Source: Dromaius novaehollandiae (lineage: Eukaryota > Chordata > Aves > Casuariiformes > Dromaiidae). From it: a stretch of 64,000 bases of DNA. The stretch lies in assembly GCF_036370855.1 (NCBI RefSeq), contig NW_026991459.1, positions 1 through 64,000 of the forward strand. The letters are read 5' to 3'. Shown in pieces: positions 48,823 through 59,609 of the stretch. A program made the position numbers and the translations under genes. Positions within the stretch are counted from its first letter, which is position 1; every line of letters starts with the position of its first letter. A model generated the notes under the pieces. The model was given only the letters and a program-made list of their open reading frames with translations. It made no database searches and was not told the origin of the DNA.

Positions 48823-49284
48823 TGTCAGGGAGCAATAAGGGCAGACAGCTGTGCAAAGGAAGGTGTGCTGGGAGCTGAGAGTGGTAGCGAAACAGGCAGG
48901 AACAGTGACCTCACCAGCAAGGAGCCAAGACATCGAGACTGCAAGTCAAGGTCACCATAGGGTCTAGAGACAGTAATCAAGATCAGCCTCAGTCCACCCA
49001 GCAAGTCTGCAGTGACAAGGCAGGTTTGAGGCCAACTCAGAAAGCTGAGCCAGTGTGTGCATGTCAGGGTCAGAACTGCAGAGACAGGAGACCACATGCA
49101 GACACAGCTGCTGCACAGCCGCAATGTAGCACAGTTGGGAGCCAGCAGTAGAGCCTCAGCTTAAAGGCAGATCTCAAAGGGAGGAGGGATAGGCCCTTGC
49201 TTCCACCTTTGCCAGAGTAGCTCTGACCTTGAACTCAGCCAGCTAAACTCCTAGAAGGCAGGGAATGCACTCAGGGCCCTGACA
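48823..49284. mobile_element. 462-bp element with TGTCAGGG/CCCTGACA ends, possible solo LTR fossil
   Basis: The element begins TGTCAGGG and ends CCCTGACA, an exact 8-bp terminal inverted repeat of the TG...CA type. The five bases outside are GTACC on the left and GTAAC on the right, a target duplication matching at four of five positions. The interior is CAGG/GACA-rich, with no open frame of interest and no clear TATA box or AATAAA. A solo LTR with a 5-bp duplication is the simplest reading; a small non-autonomous DNA element is an alternative. No internal viral genes are present. I remember similar CCCTGACA-ended repeats in sauropsids but cannot name the family. Confidence 0.55.
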
Positions 49285-49324
49285 GTAACAGGACTTGGAA
49301 ACAGCTGGAGAACTGCTATACTGT

Positions 49325-49415
49325 TGGATTTGCTCTCTGAAGATGTTGTTTCACTTCCAGCAGGTCCCTTCCAGCATAGTCTTTTCTGTAATTCTATGAT
49401 TTCTATGTTTCTATG
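49325..49415 (+). mobile_element. CR1 3' end fragment
   Basis: GATTTGCTCTCTGAAGATG, then AGCAGGTCCCTTCCAGC and the degraded terminal octamers ATTCTATGATTTCTATG ending at 49415: a plus-strand CR1 tail. Olfactory receptor sequence starts within six bases of its end. Confidence 0.85.
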
Positions 49416-49416
49416 C

Positions 49417-49644
49417 CAATATAATCTGCACTGTTCTGCATGTTTCCTCAGCTTCTGGGGGACAAAAGGCCTGCTCCACCTGCCTATCTCACTTCATTGT
49501 GACCTCTGTCACCCAGCGTATCTGCATCTTCATGTACATCAATCTTGTGGGCAGCACAGATCTTGAAGACAGATGAGCAGTAGCTATTCAGGTGCTTAAG
49601 TATTGCCAGTCACTGCCCCCTTAGATGCCTTAAGGTGTAAATGA
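49417..49644 (+). pseudogene. Olfactory receptor relic, ICL3-TM7 only
   Basis: From 49421 one open frame of 51 codons reads CTVLHVSSASGGQKACSTC, then LSHFIVTSVTQRICIFMYI, to a stop at 49574-49576. This is the receptor's intracellular loop 3 and TM6 signature (family form: IPSASGRQKAFSTCLSHL ... IFMYL). After it, in another frame, VTAPLDALRCK (49609-49641) is a shrunken TM7 (family form VTPLLNPLIYSLRNK). Nothing of TM1-TM5 is found upstream: a CR1 tail directly abuts the relic and a 462-bp element lies before that. The frame is too short for the usual open-reading-frame length cutoffs and is recognised by motif only. Confidence 0.75.
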
Positions 49645-50966
49645 CTTTTTCCTGGGACTGATGGATATGACACAGAACATGCAGACTGGCAGCCTTCTGG
49701 AATGCAGATCAAAGGGTGGCCTCAGAAGTCTAAAAAGAAACCTATGCTTAGCAAGTGGAATCATTCTCTCTTTGTCTCTATAATATGTTCTTTTGCCCAA
49801 GGATAGGTCAAAGAACAGTTAAGCAAGGGGATAAATAACGAAAGAGCTACTTCACAGGTAACTGTATTTGGACACTTACAGTATGCCGTAGAAAGTGTTT
49901 CATGAGGACTGAGAACACTATGGCCTGTGGGAGTGCAAGGCTTTCTGAAATACTGTTTAAGGACTGTTCTTTGTGGATGGAGCCATACTTAGTACACTCT
50001 GCATCTCCTCTATCCGTGGAGTCTGCACTGCAGCAGAAAAATCTTCCTTTCTGAAATCCTAGTTTCCTCACAAAGGGAAATATTTTGCTGATTTCACCTT
50101 GGAGTCAAAATGAGAAGTAATCGATGTGGATGACAGGGCAAGTACTAGGGGCAGGACAGAAGTGGCTAAGGCATGGTTTACTTCATCCTAAAGTTGACGC
50201 TAAAAGTGGGTTAGCTGAATTGTTTCCTATAAATGCCTGTTGGTTGCACCGGAAGTCTGAGGTGATTAATTCAGACATAGACATCTGTTCTGCAGATGCC
50301 TATGCTGGACAGATGAATCCCTGTCTGTAGTGCCTCCCATAAGGGTAAGTCCATATTGTCTATGATTTTTACTTGAATGTTGACTTTTGATACCAGATTT
50401 ATGTGGCCCACCTATGCTGCATGAAAAGGCAAAGCTTGACAATGAGCTAGATCCTTCAGGCATTTACGCATTCTCCCTTCACGGAGAAACAATCAATTCA
50501 CTCAAGAATAGAGTCATGTCAGAGGAAGGCAGTGCAGAGAGTCAGAGATTCAAATGTAAGTTGAAACTGTGAACATGCTTGCTACCTAACTTTGGCTGTC
50601 TGCATCTAGGCACAGAAAAGTTCTTCCCAAAAGCTCATTCATGATTCTGTAAATACTGCCAGACACTTGCCAGATAATTTCTACAGAAATAGTAGTAGAA
50701 CTTTAACAGCAGAACTTCATTGCATAACTGAGTTAATTCTTCTACACAGGATAGTTCTCCTCTAAGTTATCCACTACAGATTTCAGAGGCAGGCTAAGGC
50801 TTTATGATAGACAGTAGGAAATTATTGGGTGCTTACTTAACATATGTATTATGTAGTTATAAAGCATACACTATGGAGCTGTTCCTTAGAAAATTGTACT
50901 AACAAACAAAACAAAAAAATATAAAAACCTTTCATTTCTTTGCATCAAAATATTTAATTTTCCACA
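49645..50966. other. Intergenic between OR relic and OR4-like gene
   Basis: No gene recognised. On the minus strand this is the 3' flank of the OR4Q-like gene; no convincing polyadenylation signal was picked. Confidence 0.45.
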
Positions 50967-51890
50967 CTAAAGTATGTGTTTTTGGACAAACTTCCACATA
51001 GAGCTTTTGATCTCCCCGTTCCGCAAGGTGTAGATCATGGGATTGGTCAAGGGGAAGATGACCGTATGGAAAACAGCAACAACTTTTTCCATCGGGACAG
51101 CTTGGAAGGGTAAGCCATAGATATACATAGCTGGGCCACACATGACAAAGACCACAATAATGTGGGAAATGCAGTTTGAAGCTACTTTGCTCTTTCCCTT
51201 GGAGGACTGTGTCTGGAGCTTCATCAACAGGACAGTGTAAGAGATGAGGAGAAGTGCAAAGCACATGCTGATGACCGCACCATTGTTGAGGAACATCAGA
51301 AGCTCCACCATGTAGGTGTCAGCACAGGCCAACTTAACCAGCTGATGGATGTCACAGAAGAAGTTGTCCAGGATGTTGGGGCCACAGAAAGGGAGATGAA
51401 TGGTGAGAGCAAATAGAATGATACCATGGATGAAGCCCCCGCCCCACGAAGCTCCAACCAGGACACAGCATACCCTTTGGTTCACAAGTCTGGTGTAGTG
51501 GAGAGGTTTGCAAATGGCTACATAGCGGTCATAGGCCATGGCCATGAGCAGGAAAGCTTCAGCTGCTCCCAGGAAGTGGAGGAAGAAAAGCTGAGCCATG
51601 CAGGCACTGTAGGAGATGGTCTTACAGGGTAAGAAGAAGTCAGCTAACATTTTGGGTGGGGTGACAGAGCAGTAGCAGATGTCCAAGAAGGCCAAATTGG
51701 CCAGGAAAAAGTACATGGGGGATCCCAGTTGGGAATCACTCTGAATTGTGAGAACAATAAGGATGTTGCCTGGCAGAATGATCATGTAAAAGAGTAGGAA
51801 GAGGAAGAAGAGAATCATCTGAACTTCGTGGGTTTGTGACAATCCCAACAAAATGAACGCTGTAACTCTTGTATAGTTCCTTTGTTCCAT
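50967..51890 (-). CDS. Intact class II olfactory receptor, OR4Q-like
   Basis: A 307-aa odorant receptor with an uninterrupted frame. Landmarks: N-glycosylation site NYT at 5-7, GN at 41-42 in TM1, LGSPMYFF at 55-62 (HTPMYFF in most ORs), disulfide Cys97 and Cys179, MAYDRYVAIC at 118-127, SY at 217-218, the TM6 motif KVASNCISH at 235-243 (usual KAFSTCxSH), GPAMYIY at 252-258 and NPMIYTLRN at 283-291. The frame is open 24 codons further upstream (to 51962), but the ATG at 51890 is chosen because it gives the family N-terminus and sits six bases after a strong splice acceptor. The C-terminal third (ELLMFLNNG, FPLTNPMIYTLRN) matches OR4Q2/OR4 receptors from memory. Lies on the opposite strand to the other ORs here. 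Expected in olfactory neuron cilia; ligand unknown. Confidence 0.93.
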   Translation of the reverse strand: MEQRNYTRVTAFILLGLSQTHEVQMILFFLFLLFYMIILPGNILIVLTIQSDSQLGSPMYFFLANLAFLDICYCSVTPPKMLADFFLPCKTISYSACMAQLFFLHFLGAAEAFLLMAMAYDRYVAICKPLHYTRLVNQRVCCVLVGASWGGGFIHGIILFALTIHLPFCGPNILDNFFCDIHQLVKLACADTYMVELLMFLNNGAVISMCFALLLISYTVLLMKLQTQSSKGKSKVASNCISHIIVVFVMCGPAMYIYGLPFQAVPMEKVVAVFHTVIFPLTNPMIYTLRNGEIKSSMWKFVQKHIL

Positions 51891-51894
51891 TTCC

Positions 51895-51925
51895 ACTGTA
51901 AAGAACCGTGAAAAACAGACAGAAA
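51895..51925 (-). promoter_or_regulatory. Splice acceptor in the 5' UTR of the OR4Q-like gene
   Basis: On the minus strand a pyrimidine tract (TTTCTGTCTGTTTTTCACGG) leads to TTCTTTACAG, then TGGAA and ATGGAAC. This is the usual layout of an OR gene with a non-coding first exon spliced just before the start codon, and it decides the ATG at 51890. Confidence 0.6.
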
Positions 51926-51962
51926 TCACGGAAAAGACAAAATTACGCAAGTGTTTAAGCAA

Positions 51963-54900
51963 TCTAAGACATATTTAGATTGCTTAAAATAGACATCCTT
52001 TGCCCATTGCCTACCTTTAGGGAACTCATAGTTGTGAAATACTTGATCATCAGTAATTTAGATTAATTTAGATTAATTTACTTTAGTAATTTAGATGCCC
52101 TACTAACTTGGGCATTTCACACACCTCCGTTTGTCTTCAGATGTTCCATATTTTCCCTGCTGTCTGGGAACTGGCACCTGGGTGGAACATAGGGCATAAA
52201 GTATCAGTCCATTCTGGCATAGGCTAATTTTTGTGGTTTACAGTGTAGATATCTTCATCTGATGTAGTTCTTTTCTTCCTGACATTAAGAAGTAGGCTCT
52301 TCTAGGGTGCCATACATTTCATTTTAAGGTAGACAGCTAAAGAAGTCTAGATGAAATGCACTCTAAAATTACTTGATTAACCTAAAAATCACTCCTTTGA
52401 TTATAAAGGGAAACTACGTATAGATTACTCACATCTGAAGAAAGGGTATGAATCCCCTGGGGTGAATTCATCTGGCAGCTACAAAGTTATTATTTTCAAC
52501 TGACAATCTAAAATTGTTTTGTGGTTAATGGTGTCGGTGCAGCCAGTGTAACCAGTTCAGAAAATGACTAGTTTCATCGAATATTTTTTCTAGAATAGAT
52601 CAATTCAATTATTTTTAAAGAGTCCATTTTCCCAATTGTCTTTAAAGGGAACTAAGGGTGCCTAGCTCACATGCAGACTTCTAACTTTGTTCACAGAAAT
52701 CGCACAGTGGTGTATGATTTTCCAAAGAGGTCAACAGAACACTGTTGACTCTTCCATTTTGCTACAGAGAAGGTATGTTTGCATGCATGACTGCGTCTGC
52801 ACATTAATTACTGCATTATTGGCTTGGCCAGCAGAGTTGATATAGAGAATAAAATGTACTGAAAATAGAGGACAAAATACTCAGACCTGTAAGTAGCATT
52901 TAGTTTTAAAACAGTTATGGTTTAGCTCCAATAATGAGACCAGTGAGAAATAAAATTGGTCTTGACAGCTGAAATAAAAAAAAAGAAAAAAGATGGGGTG
53001 GGGAGGGAAGGAGGAGAGAAAGTGACAAAAATAGTAAAATAAAGAAAAGGAAAATAAGAAAGGACTAGAGAAAAAGGAAGAGAGAGAGAAAAAAACTTTA
53101 TCTCACTTTTTGGTATTTCCTTCAAATTTCAAAATTTCATGCTATGTCTTTAATTTTTTTTTTTCTCTTGGCATTCTCTGTGTTTTCCCCATCTCTGACT
53201 TTGTCACATGCACAGCTGAAGGGCTGGTTATGCTGGATCTGTGCATAAATTGGTCCATCTTATCCACTATTTCATTTCTCAGCTGACTGGGAATTCTTAT
53301 TACAGGCACCTGGAGCTATGGTTTTCTTTGTCTCATTAAAGTTCTCTCTCAGTGTTCTGATCAGCCTTGGAGATGAGCTAGCATCCTTGTATGTCCTGTC
53401 ACCTGAGAGCAATGTTCCAACAGGAGTCTTCCACTCCACACTGCTGTTCTGTATCAGATAGATCCACTTAATCCAGTAACGACCCTCTCTCCTCACCTTT
53501 ACTTTCTTGCACAGCCTTCTATGCAGAATCCCAACTTCTCTGGCTTTGTATCCATGGTTCACGTGCACTGCTTTGTATTCTCCACTGTCTGTCGCTCAGC
53601 CCTAACCAGCAAAGAACTAATCAAGGTTACTACCTCCTTGCTGTTCCCTGCCTTCCCACTTCAGAAAGGTGGTTAATATTTCTGATTTTTTCTACCTACT
53701 TCTCCCATGATAGCAGACTACCTGCATCAGTATTCTCTCCGTTCTACAAATGCAGATGATGATTTACCCAGTCTGCCTTCCTCAGTGAAAAAGACTGGGT
53801 ACTCTGAACTCAAGTGGATTCCTTCTTCTGCTTCGTATTTTCCCTGCTGCATTTCAGTCTTCACTCAGGGAAACAAATTTACCAGGAAAGCTGTGTAATG
53901 CAGCTAATTCCTGCACTTTTTGTCTTACTTGTCTCTTTTCAGCCCTTTAAATGATTTAGTTCAACAAGAAATAGTTCACAGAAGACCTAAGATTCAGAAT
54001 ATGTGGGTGAGGACTCATTCTTGTCTTTTCTACATAAAGCCATCTTTTTATGAGTTGAACACTTTAGGGGGCCTTCATATTGCCTGTTTTAAGATGCCAG
54101 TGGTGTACATATCTACATCTGAACAAGACAACATAGTTACCTGAGGGACACAGGGGAGGAAAAAAAGATACAATTTCTCTTAAAAAATGTAGAGATGGAA
54201 TTCAGCTTCCTAAATATGGTTTCCTCGTGCCATTTTATGCACTCTGGAATAACCTGCCTAGCCTCCAGTTTCTTGTCTAGAAGGATGGGTCCTGCATCTC
54301 ACCAGACAACTTCCTAGAATGTACTGGGTGCTTATCTTTAGCTATTTGAATTCTACTCTACATGTCTAGTTTTGATTTTGAACTGTACCTCTGTCTTTGG
54401 ACAGAGCAATCGTACCTATAATCTCTGAATTTATCCTCCAGTTATGTATGGTTGATATGTCATTACTGAGACTAAATTTATGTGTCACTATTATAGAGAG
54501 AGGTTCCATCTGCTGCTAGGAGGATGGAGACTAAACCCTTGTTGGATCTGCTGACATTCTCATCAACGGGTAGCAGACCATTCTTTAGGTTAACTCTGAT
54601 GCCCACTTGTGGATAGAAGTGAGGTGGGATTCTGGACTTTCACCACTTGTTTCCTGCACAATTTGGTTATGGACGCCAAGGAACATATCTTATGTGCTGA
54701 TTCAGGAAAATTCATGGACAGACAAGGAACAATGACAGAAAGATCAACATACAGAAACCGAGTGGGAAGAACCATATCATAATTGTGTATAGAGAAGTGA
54801 AGAAGAAAGAAAGTCACTGCAGGATATCCAAGAATGAATGCATAGTTAGATAAACAGAACAGACAGACAAGCTCAGAAATAAATGGACTGACAGCAAAGA

Positions 54901-54980
54901 ATAAAAATGGGTGGAAAGCTCCCCAAAACTTGCACCAATATGCAGGGATGGATAGAAAGGTAAAGAGTTAGTATATATAG
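51963..54980. other. Intergenic, 5' side of the OR4Q-like gene
   Basis: No gene recognised. The contents are a 10-bp tandem AATTTAGATT repeat at 52050-52078, a purine-rich tract at 52974-53094 and a GATA/GACA-like degraded stretch at 54838-54970. The non-coding first exon of the OR4Q-like gene probably lies here but cannot be located. Confidence 0.45.
52974..53094 (+). repeat. Purine-rich tract
   Basis: About 120 bases with very few pyrimidines on the plus strand, mixed A, G and GA blocks. Confidence 0.7.
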
Positions 54981-55062
54981 CATCAGAAAAATTCATGTTG
55001 GAAGGGATTCAGGAGGTCAGCTAGTCCAATCTCCTTCTTAAAGCTGGGTCAGCTGTTAGGGC
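54981..55062 (-). mobile_element. CR1 3' end fragment
   Basis: Plus strand reads ATGTTGGAAGGGATTCAGGA, then GGTCAGCTAGTCCAATCTCC and TTAAAGCTGGGTCAGCTG, the reverse complement of a CR1 3' UTR. It lies inside a degraded GATA/GACA-like stretch that continues on both sides. Confidence 0.85.
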
Positions 55063-57464
55063 TTTACATTCATGTGGATGGATAAAGAGAAAGATGAATG
55101 CATATACAGTGACAGAGAGACAAAACTGAGATGAAACAAATTAGAGACCTCTTTTCAAACTTCGTCTTGACTTTCATAGTGGTAAAAACCTCCACATCAT
55201 AAAGAAAGATCACAAGGATCAGTGTGAGAACAACATTTTTCCTGTGAAATCACAAATACCTCTCTGTGAGCCAGCACAGCATTTCTGAAGCCCACTTTTC
55301 TGGCACTTACCTTGGGGGAAAAAGCGTGAGTCAAGCATAGCTCCAAGACACAAATATTTTCTTGGCTGGCTCCTCCTTAAGCAATTAGAGTCTGAAGAGT
55401 TCCTTCTGTCTCTGAATGAGTGTGAAAACAAGAAATTACAGTTCAGTTAAGCAAGGAACTATTTCTATTCAGCTTTAAAGCATCAAAGTAAATTTGGTTT
55501 CATACATTTTTTGCTCTTGCTTCCTATAATCAGGGAGTTCGTGAATATCCAGATAGAGCTTTCACCAACTGCTTTTCATTATTTTCAAACTTCTGTAAAT
55601 TCTGATTTGCAGCAGAGATCAATAAATACAAGTATCAGCTTGGCATCTGGTATAAATTTATGCAGCTGAACTGAATTCAGTAGGGTTATATTCCCAAATG
55701 GGAGGGGCTGGATTAGTCTCACTTATCTTTGGCCATATCAAAGTCATGTGCCTGTATCTGAGATATTTACACTTGTGTCTCTATAATTATCAGAGGAAAC
55801 AGGAACTTTGAGAGCGTGATTCATCTGATCTCTTTAGAAATCTAGCTTGGTTAGAGTGATCATTCTCCAGAACAATCTGGAGAACTACTTCATTATCTAA
55901 AAGAGGAAACAATACCTAACATGAGTTATCCCACTTCTAGATATCAAAAATTAAGAGAGATGTACCCAAGCTCTGGCCTAAATTTTGAGCACTTGTTGAA
56001 GAAAATTGGGGCAAATGCATTTTAGCTTGGCTGAAACTAGCCTAATATATGTGGCTGGTATTTTCTAGGGTCTAAAGGAATTTGGTGCCTGTTTGTCTTA
56101 AGCTCTGTTGAATTCTTATCCTCTTCTGAGGTCTTCTGTTGGACTGACTCACAGTATGGTACTCCTGTAATCAAGAAATAAAAAAAGAAGAATGCAAACA
56201 AAAAAATCTGGTTTTCTTTGTTTGTTTCTGTTTGAACTGCCTCACATAATGATACTTCTTCACTGCAGCCTGTCAGACTGCTAATTTTATAATATCATGC
56301 TGATGATGTGACTTCAAGACATCCTAGGATAGTGCTAAAGCCCTGCTTGAGCAAATGTACATTTATACTTTATGTTTAGCGTAGTACGTGGAGTAAGCCA
56401 TTTGCTAAGCTGCTCCTGTTTTTTTCATTTTAAAAGGAACTACCTAGCTGTGCTGCAGAAGCAAGCTCATGTATATGCAAGCCAAAATGAAAAGGAAAAA
56501 AAAAGAAAGAAAAAAGGAAGGAGAAAAGAAGAAATTGAGAAAAAGGAACAAAAAAGGAAGAATTGGGAAGAACTGGGAATTCTGGGAAGAATTTTAGAAC
56601 ATATTCAGTTTTATTTGTATGCTTGAAGTAGAGTTCAGATCCATGTTACTGTAACATACACTTGTTTATTTACCTGCAAAAAAAATCCCTCCATGATGAT
56701 ATCTCTATAAAAATCTATTCCCATGATTTACCATCCGTATAGTTACAAATTCTTCTTTTCTTAAAGTGCAACACAAGTGCTCATTGACACTTCATGTACT
56801 TTCTGTCCTAGCCCCCAAGCTGTGTAAAATGAAGTATTACCTTCCTCTGATAGTTTTGTTTTACATACGCCAGGTGGAATTTTTTCTCAAAATTTAGAAA
56901 TCTACTGTCTAAATGTTAATAAATGAGTTGGTAACCCATGCTTTCTTTATGAGCACTGAAAAGAAACATGCACAGCTAAAGCATTTTTTGTTTCATGCTG
57001 AGATTAAGGTCAAATACAAGTCCAGTGAGTTTTTTCCTAGCAATGCTTGTGTGTGTGTGTGTGTGTGTACATAAATAATTTTAAAGATTGTAAAGAGACT
57101 TTAAATATCACGTAGAAATAGTTGTGTTACAAATGTTTATGAGAATGTTTATTAGATCAGAAGACTACTTTGCATGCCATGGATACTTCAAGACTCTGAG
57201 GATGGACACAATCCTAATGTAAATGTGGGCCCCACACAACTTAATGTCCAGGACCACATTCTGAAATAGAGACTTACAGGACTTCATTTGATTTCCAGTA
57301 AATCTGTCCATTTTCTGCATTAAACATACCAGTATGACATAGTCTTACTGTCATATCCAGCAACTGATTGACTGGAATGCCATGATGATATTCACGTAGA
57401 ATTTTAACAGCAATAATTCAATTGAAGTAACTAGTGTTACACTCCTCTACATGAATCCTAAAGT
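55063..57464. other. Intergenic, no gene seen
   Basis: The contents are a purine-rich run at 56487-56590, (GT)n at 57047-57068, and otherwise AT-rich sequence. No exon or repeat body recognised. Confidence 0.45.
57047..57068 (+). repeat. (GT)n microsatellite
   Basis: About eleven uninterrupted GT units. Confidence 0.85.
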
Positions 57465-57550
57465 CATAGAATCATTGAAAAGTTAAAGGTGGAAGTCATC
57501 TCTGTAGGCCCTCTAGTCCACCTCTCTACTTTAAGCAGGTCTGTGCAGCA
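57465..57550 (-). mobile_element. CR1 3' end fragment
   Basis: Plus strand CATAGAATCATTGAAAAG is the reverse complement of the CR1 octamer end; AGGTGGAAGTCATCTCTGTA and CCCTCTAGTCCACCTCTCTA follow, the reverse-complemented 3' UTR. Confidence 0.85.
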
Positions 57551-59199
57551 TTATGCCTCAAATTTTTGGCTTTAATTCAGATTTAAAACAATACACATGA
57601 GATCTGAACAGGATTTTTTGAACTATAACTATACAATGAGTTAGAATTTGCATGCTTGCCAGAAATAAAGGTTATAAATTTTTATTCCTGAGGAAATTCA
57701 AATATAACTCTATTTATTCCTTTAGATTCCATGTCACTGGCATTGAAATGTCACCCTTTAAGTGTAAAAATGATATTGGCAATCCTCTGGTGCCGATTAC
57801 CATGGTGCAATTGCAAAAAATGAGATCTACAAAAGTATTGATCTCATCTATGTACAGATACCACAGTGCAAATGTCTAGAGCTGAGTTAGTCATCAAGAA
57901 TCCTTTTAGCATCAATAATACAAATAGTCATTTCTAGGGCACATTTTAATTGACCTGTTTTAGACATCTGCCTATTGACTGAGAAAATTGCATTAGTATG
58001 GTTTATACTAGCTGAGGATGAACATTCAGTCATATTTATCCATATACACTGTAAATTCAGAACTGCAGAGTTCTTCATCTCAGAATGAATCCTGAACTTA
58101 CACTTAATCAGTTGAATCCTTCCTTTGATGGCTGTGGCATGACTGCATGAGATGATTTCAGAGAACTGACGGCAAATTCTCATTCTACTAACCAAACTAG
58201 AACTGCCAGCTTTAACTGTTTTAAGACCTCCAAATGCAGAATTCAGCTCACTGGACTAACAATTAAAATTAGACATCTTCATATACACATCTGCATATGA
58301 CCTAAATATAGATGGATGGCACTGAGATGCGTAAAGATGGGTATTTAGTACCCTTTGAGACTATGGACTATTTGAAGTAGACACATAGGCCTGGTAAATG
58401 CAACACAGGAACTACCTGACACCATGTCTTTCTATAGCAGCAGATGGAGACCAGATGGGGTACATTATGCCTTTTAAATGTCATATTAGAGTACTGAAAC
58501 ATACCAAATGAAGGGTAGAGATTTATTCAGTAGACCGAAAGCGAGTAAACTGAATATTGTCCTAGACTTGACTGACTGTATTACGAGATCTCTGTTAACT
58601 GCAATGGGAGTATAGAAACCTACACACAGATAGGCTCTGAATTAGATGTTTGAAATTGAAGCTGCTTCTCACCTGAGAAATTTCAAATCCAAGAAATTCT
58701 TAAGTATGAAGCAAATATTCCATTCTGTTCTTTCCTCACCTAGGACACAAATCACCCTGAGAAACTAAGAAATAGTTTTCACTATAGCTCCATTTACAAG
58801 AATTATATTGAAAATATTTTGTTAATTTAATAAATATAGTAATTAAGAATAATTTCTTAAGAATTATTAATGAAATTATGAAAATACTTTACTTAGGCTT
58901 TCATCTATTTACTGTATTTGTTGTGCTTAGATCATCTTTAATTCAGAACACTTAGTTGGCTAATAGCTTCAGTGAGACTTAAATATCTCATTTATCTTCA
59001 CTACATAAATGGAAAAACTGTGGCCCAAAAGTGTGACATATTTCACAGTAGTCTGTCCTGTACTCTACTGAGACAGGATACACAGAAACAAGCTCTGTTG
59101 ACATTTCAGGTGGGCTGCATACACTATAACTTAGGTCCTTAAAATAGGGAAGTCATCCAATTTTGCTGAGATGCTTATTTCAGGATGAAATGAATCGTG
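57551..59199. other. Intergenic, no gene seen
   Basis: AT-rich sequence with no recognisable exon or repeat body. The 5' part of the next OR relic could not be traced into this stretch. Confidence 0.45.
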
Positions 59200-59609
59200 C
59201 ACTCTTTCCCTGCCATCAATCACTTCTTCTGTAGCATTGATTCTTTGACTATCCTTTCCTGCACTGACAGCCATGTGGTTGACATGACAGCTTTCTCCAT
59301 CTCTATTTTTGTCATTCCTGGGTCATGCTTGGTGTCCCTGATCTCATCTCCACCATACACAGAAACCTAACAGTGCAAGTCCATTACAGAGCTTTTTCCA
59401 CTTGCTCTGCCCTTCTCGTTGTTGTCATTATCTGCTATGGCTCCACCATTTTTCTTTATGTTAGACCTTCTAAACAAGCCTCAATGGAAGTGAACAAGAT
59501 TGTCAACATCCTAAACACTGCTGTAACTCAGCTGTTAAACCCTTTTATCTCCACATTGAGGAACAAAGAGGTAAAAGCAGCTTTGCAGATGATGTCAAAT
59601 GCATTGTAA
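59200..59609 (+). pseudogene. Olfactory receptor relic, TM5-TM7 (OR6/OR11-like)
   Basis: From 59212 the frame reads AINHFFCSIDSLTILSCTDS (ECL2), then a TM5 segment ending GSCLVSLIS. The receptor then moves to a different frame in the intracellular-loop-3 region (about 59350-59390) and continues as FSTCSALLVVVIICYGSTIF, LYVRPSKQ, NKIVNILNTAVTQLLNPFIS and TLRNKEVKAAL, with a stop at 59607-59609. A frameshift, Ser for Tyr in NPFIY, and the absence of any TM1-TM4 coding upstream show it is a dead, truncated copy. The LYVRPS and ILNTAVT phrases resemble OR6S/OR11-like receptors. Confidence 0.8.
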
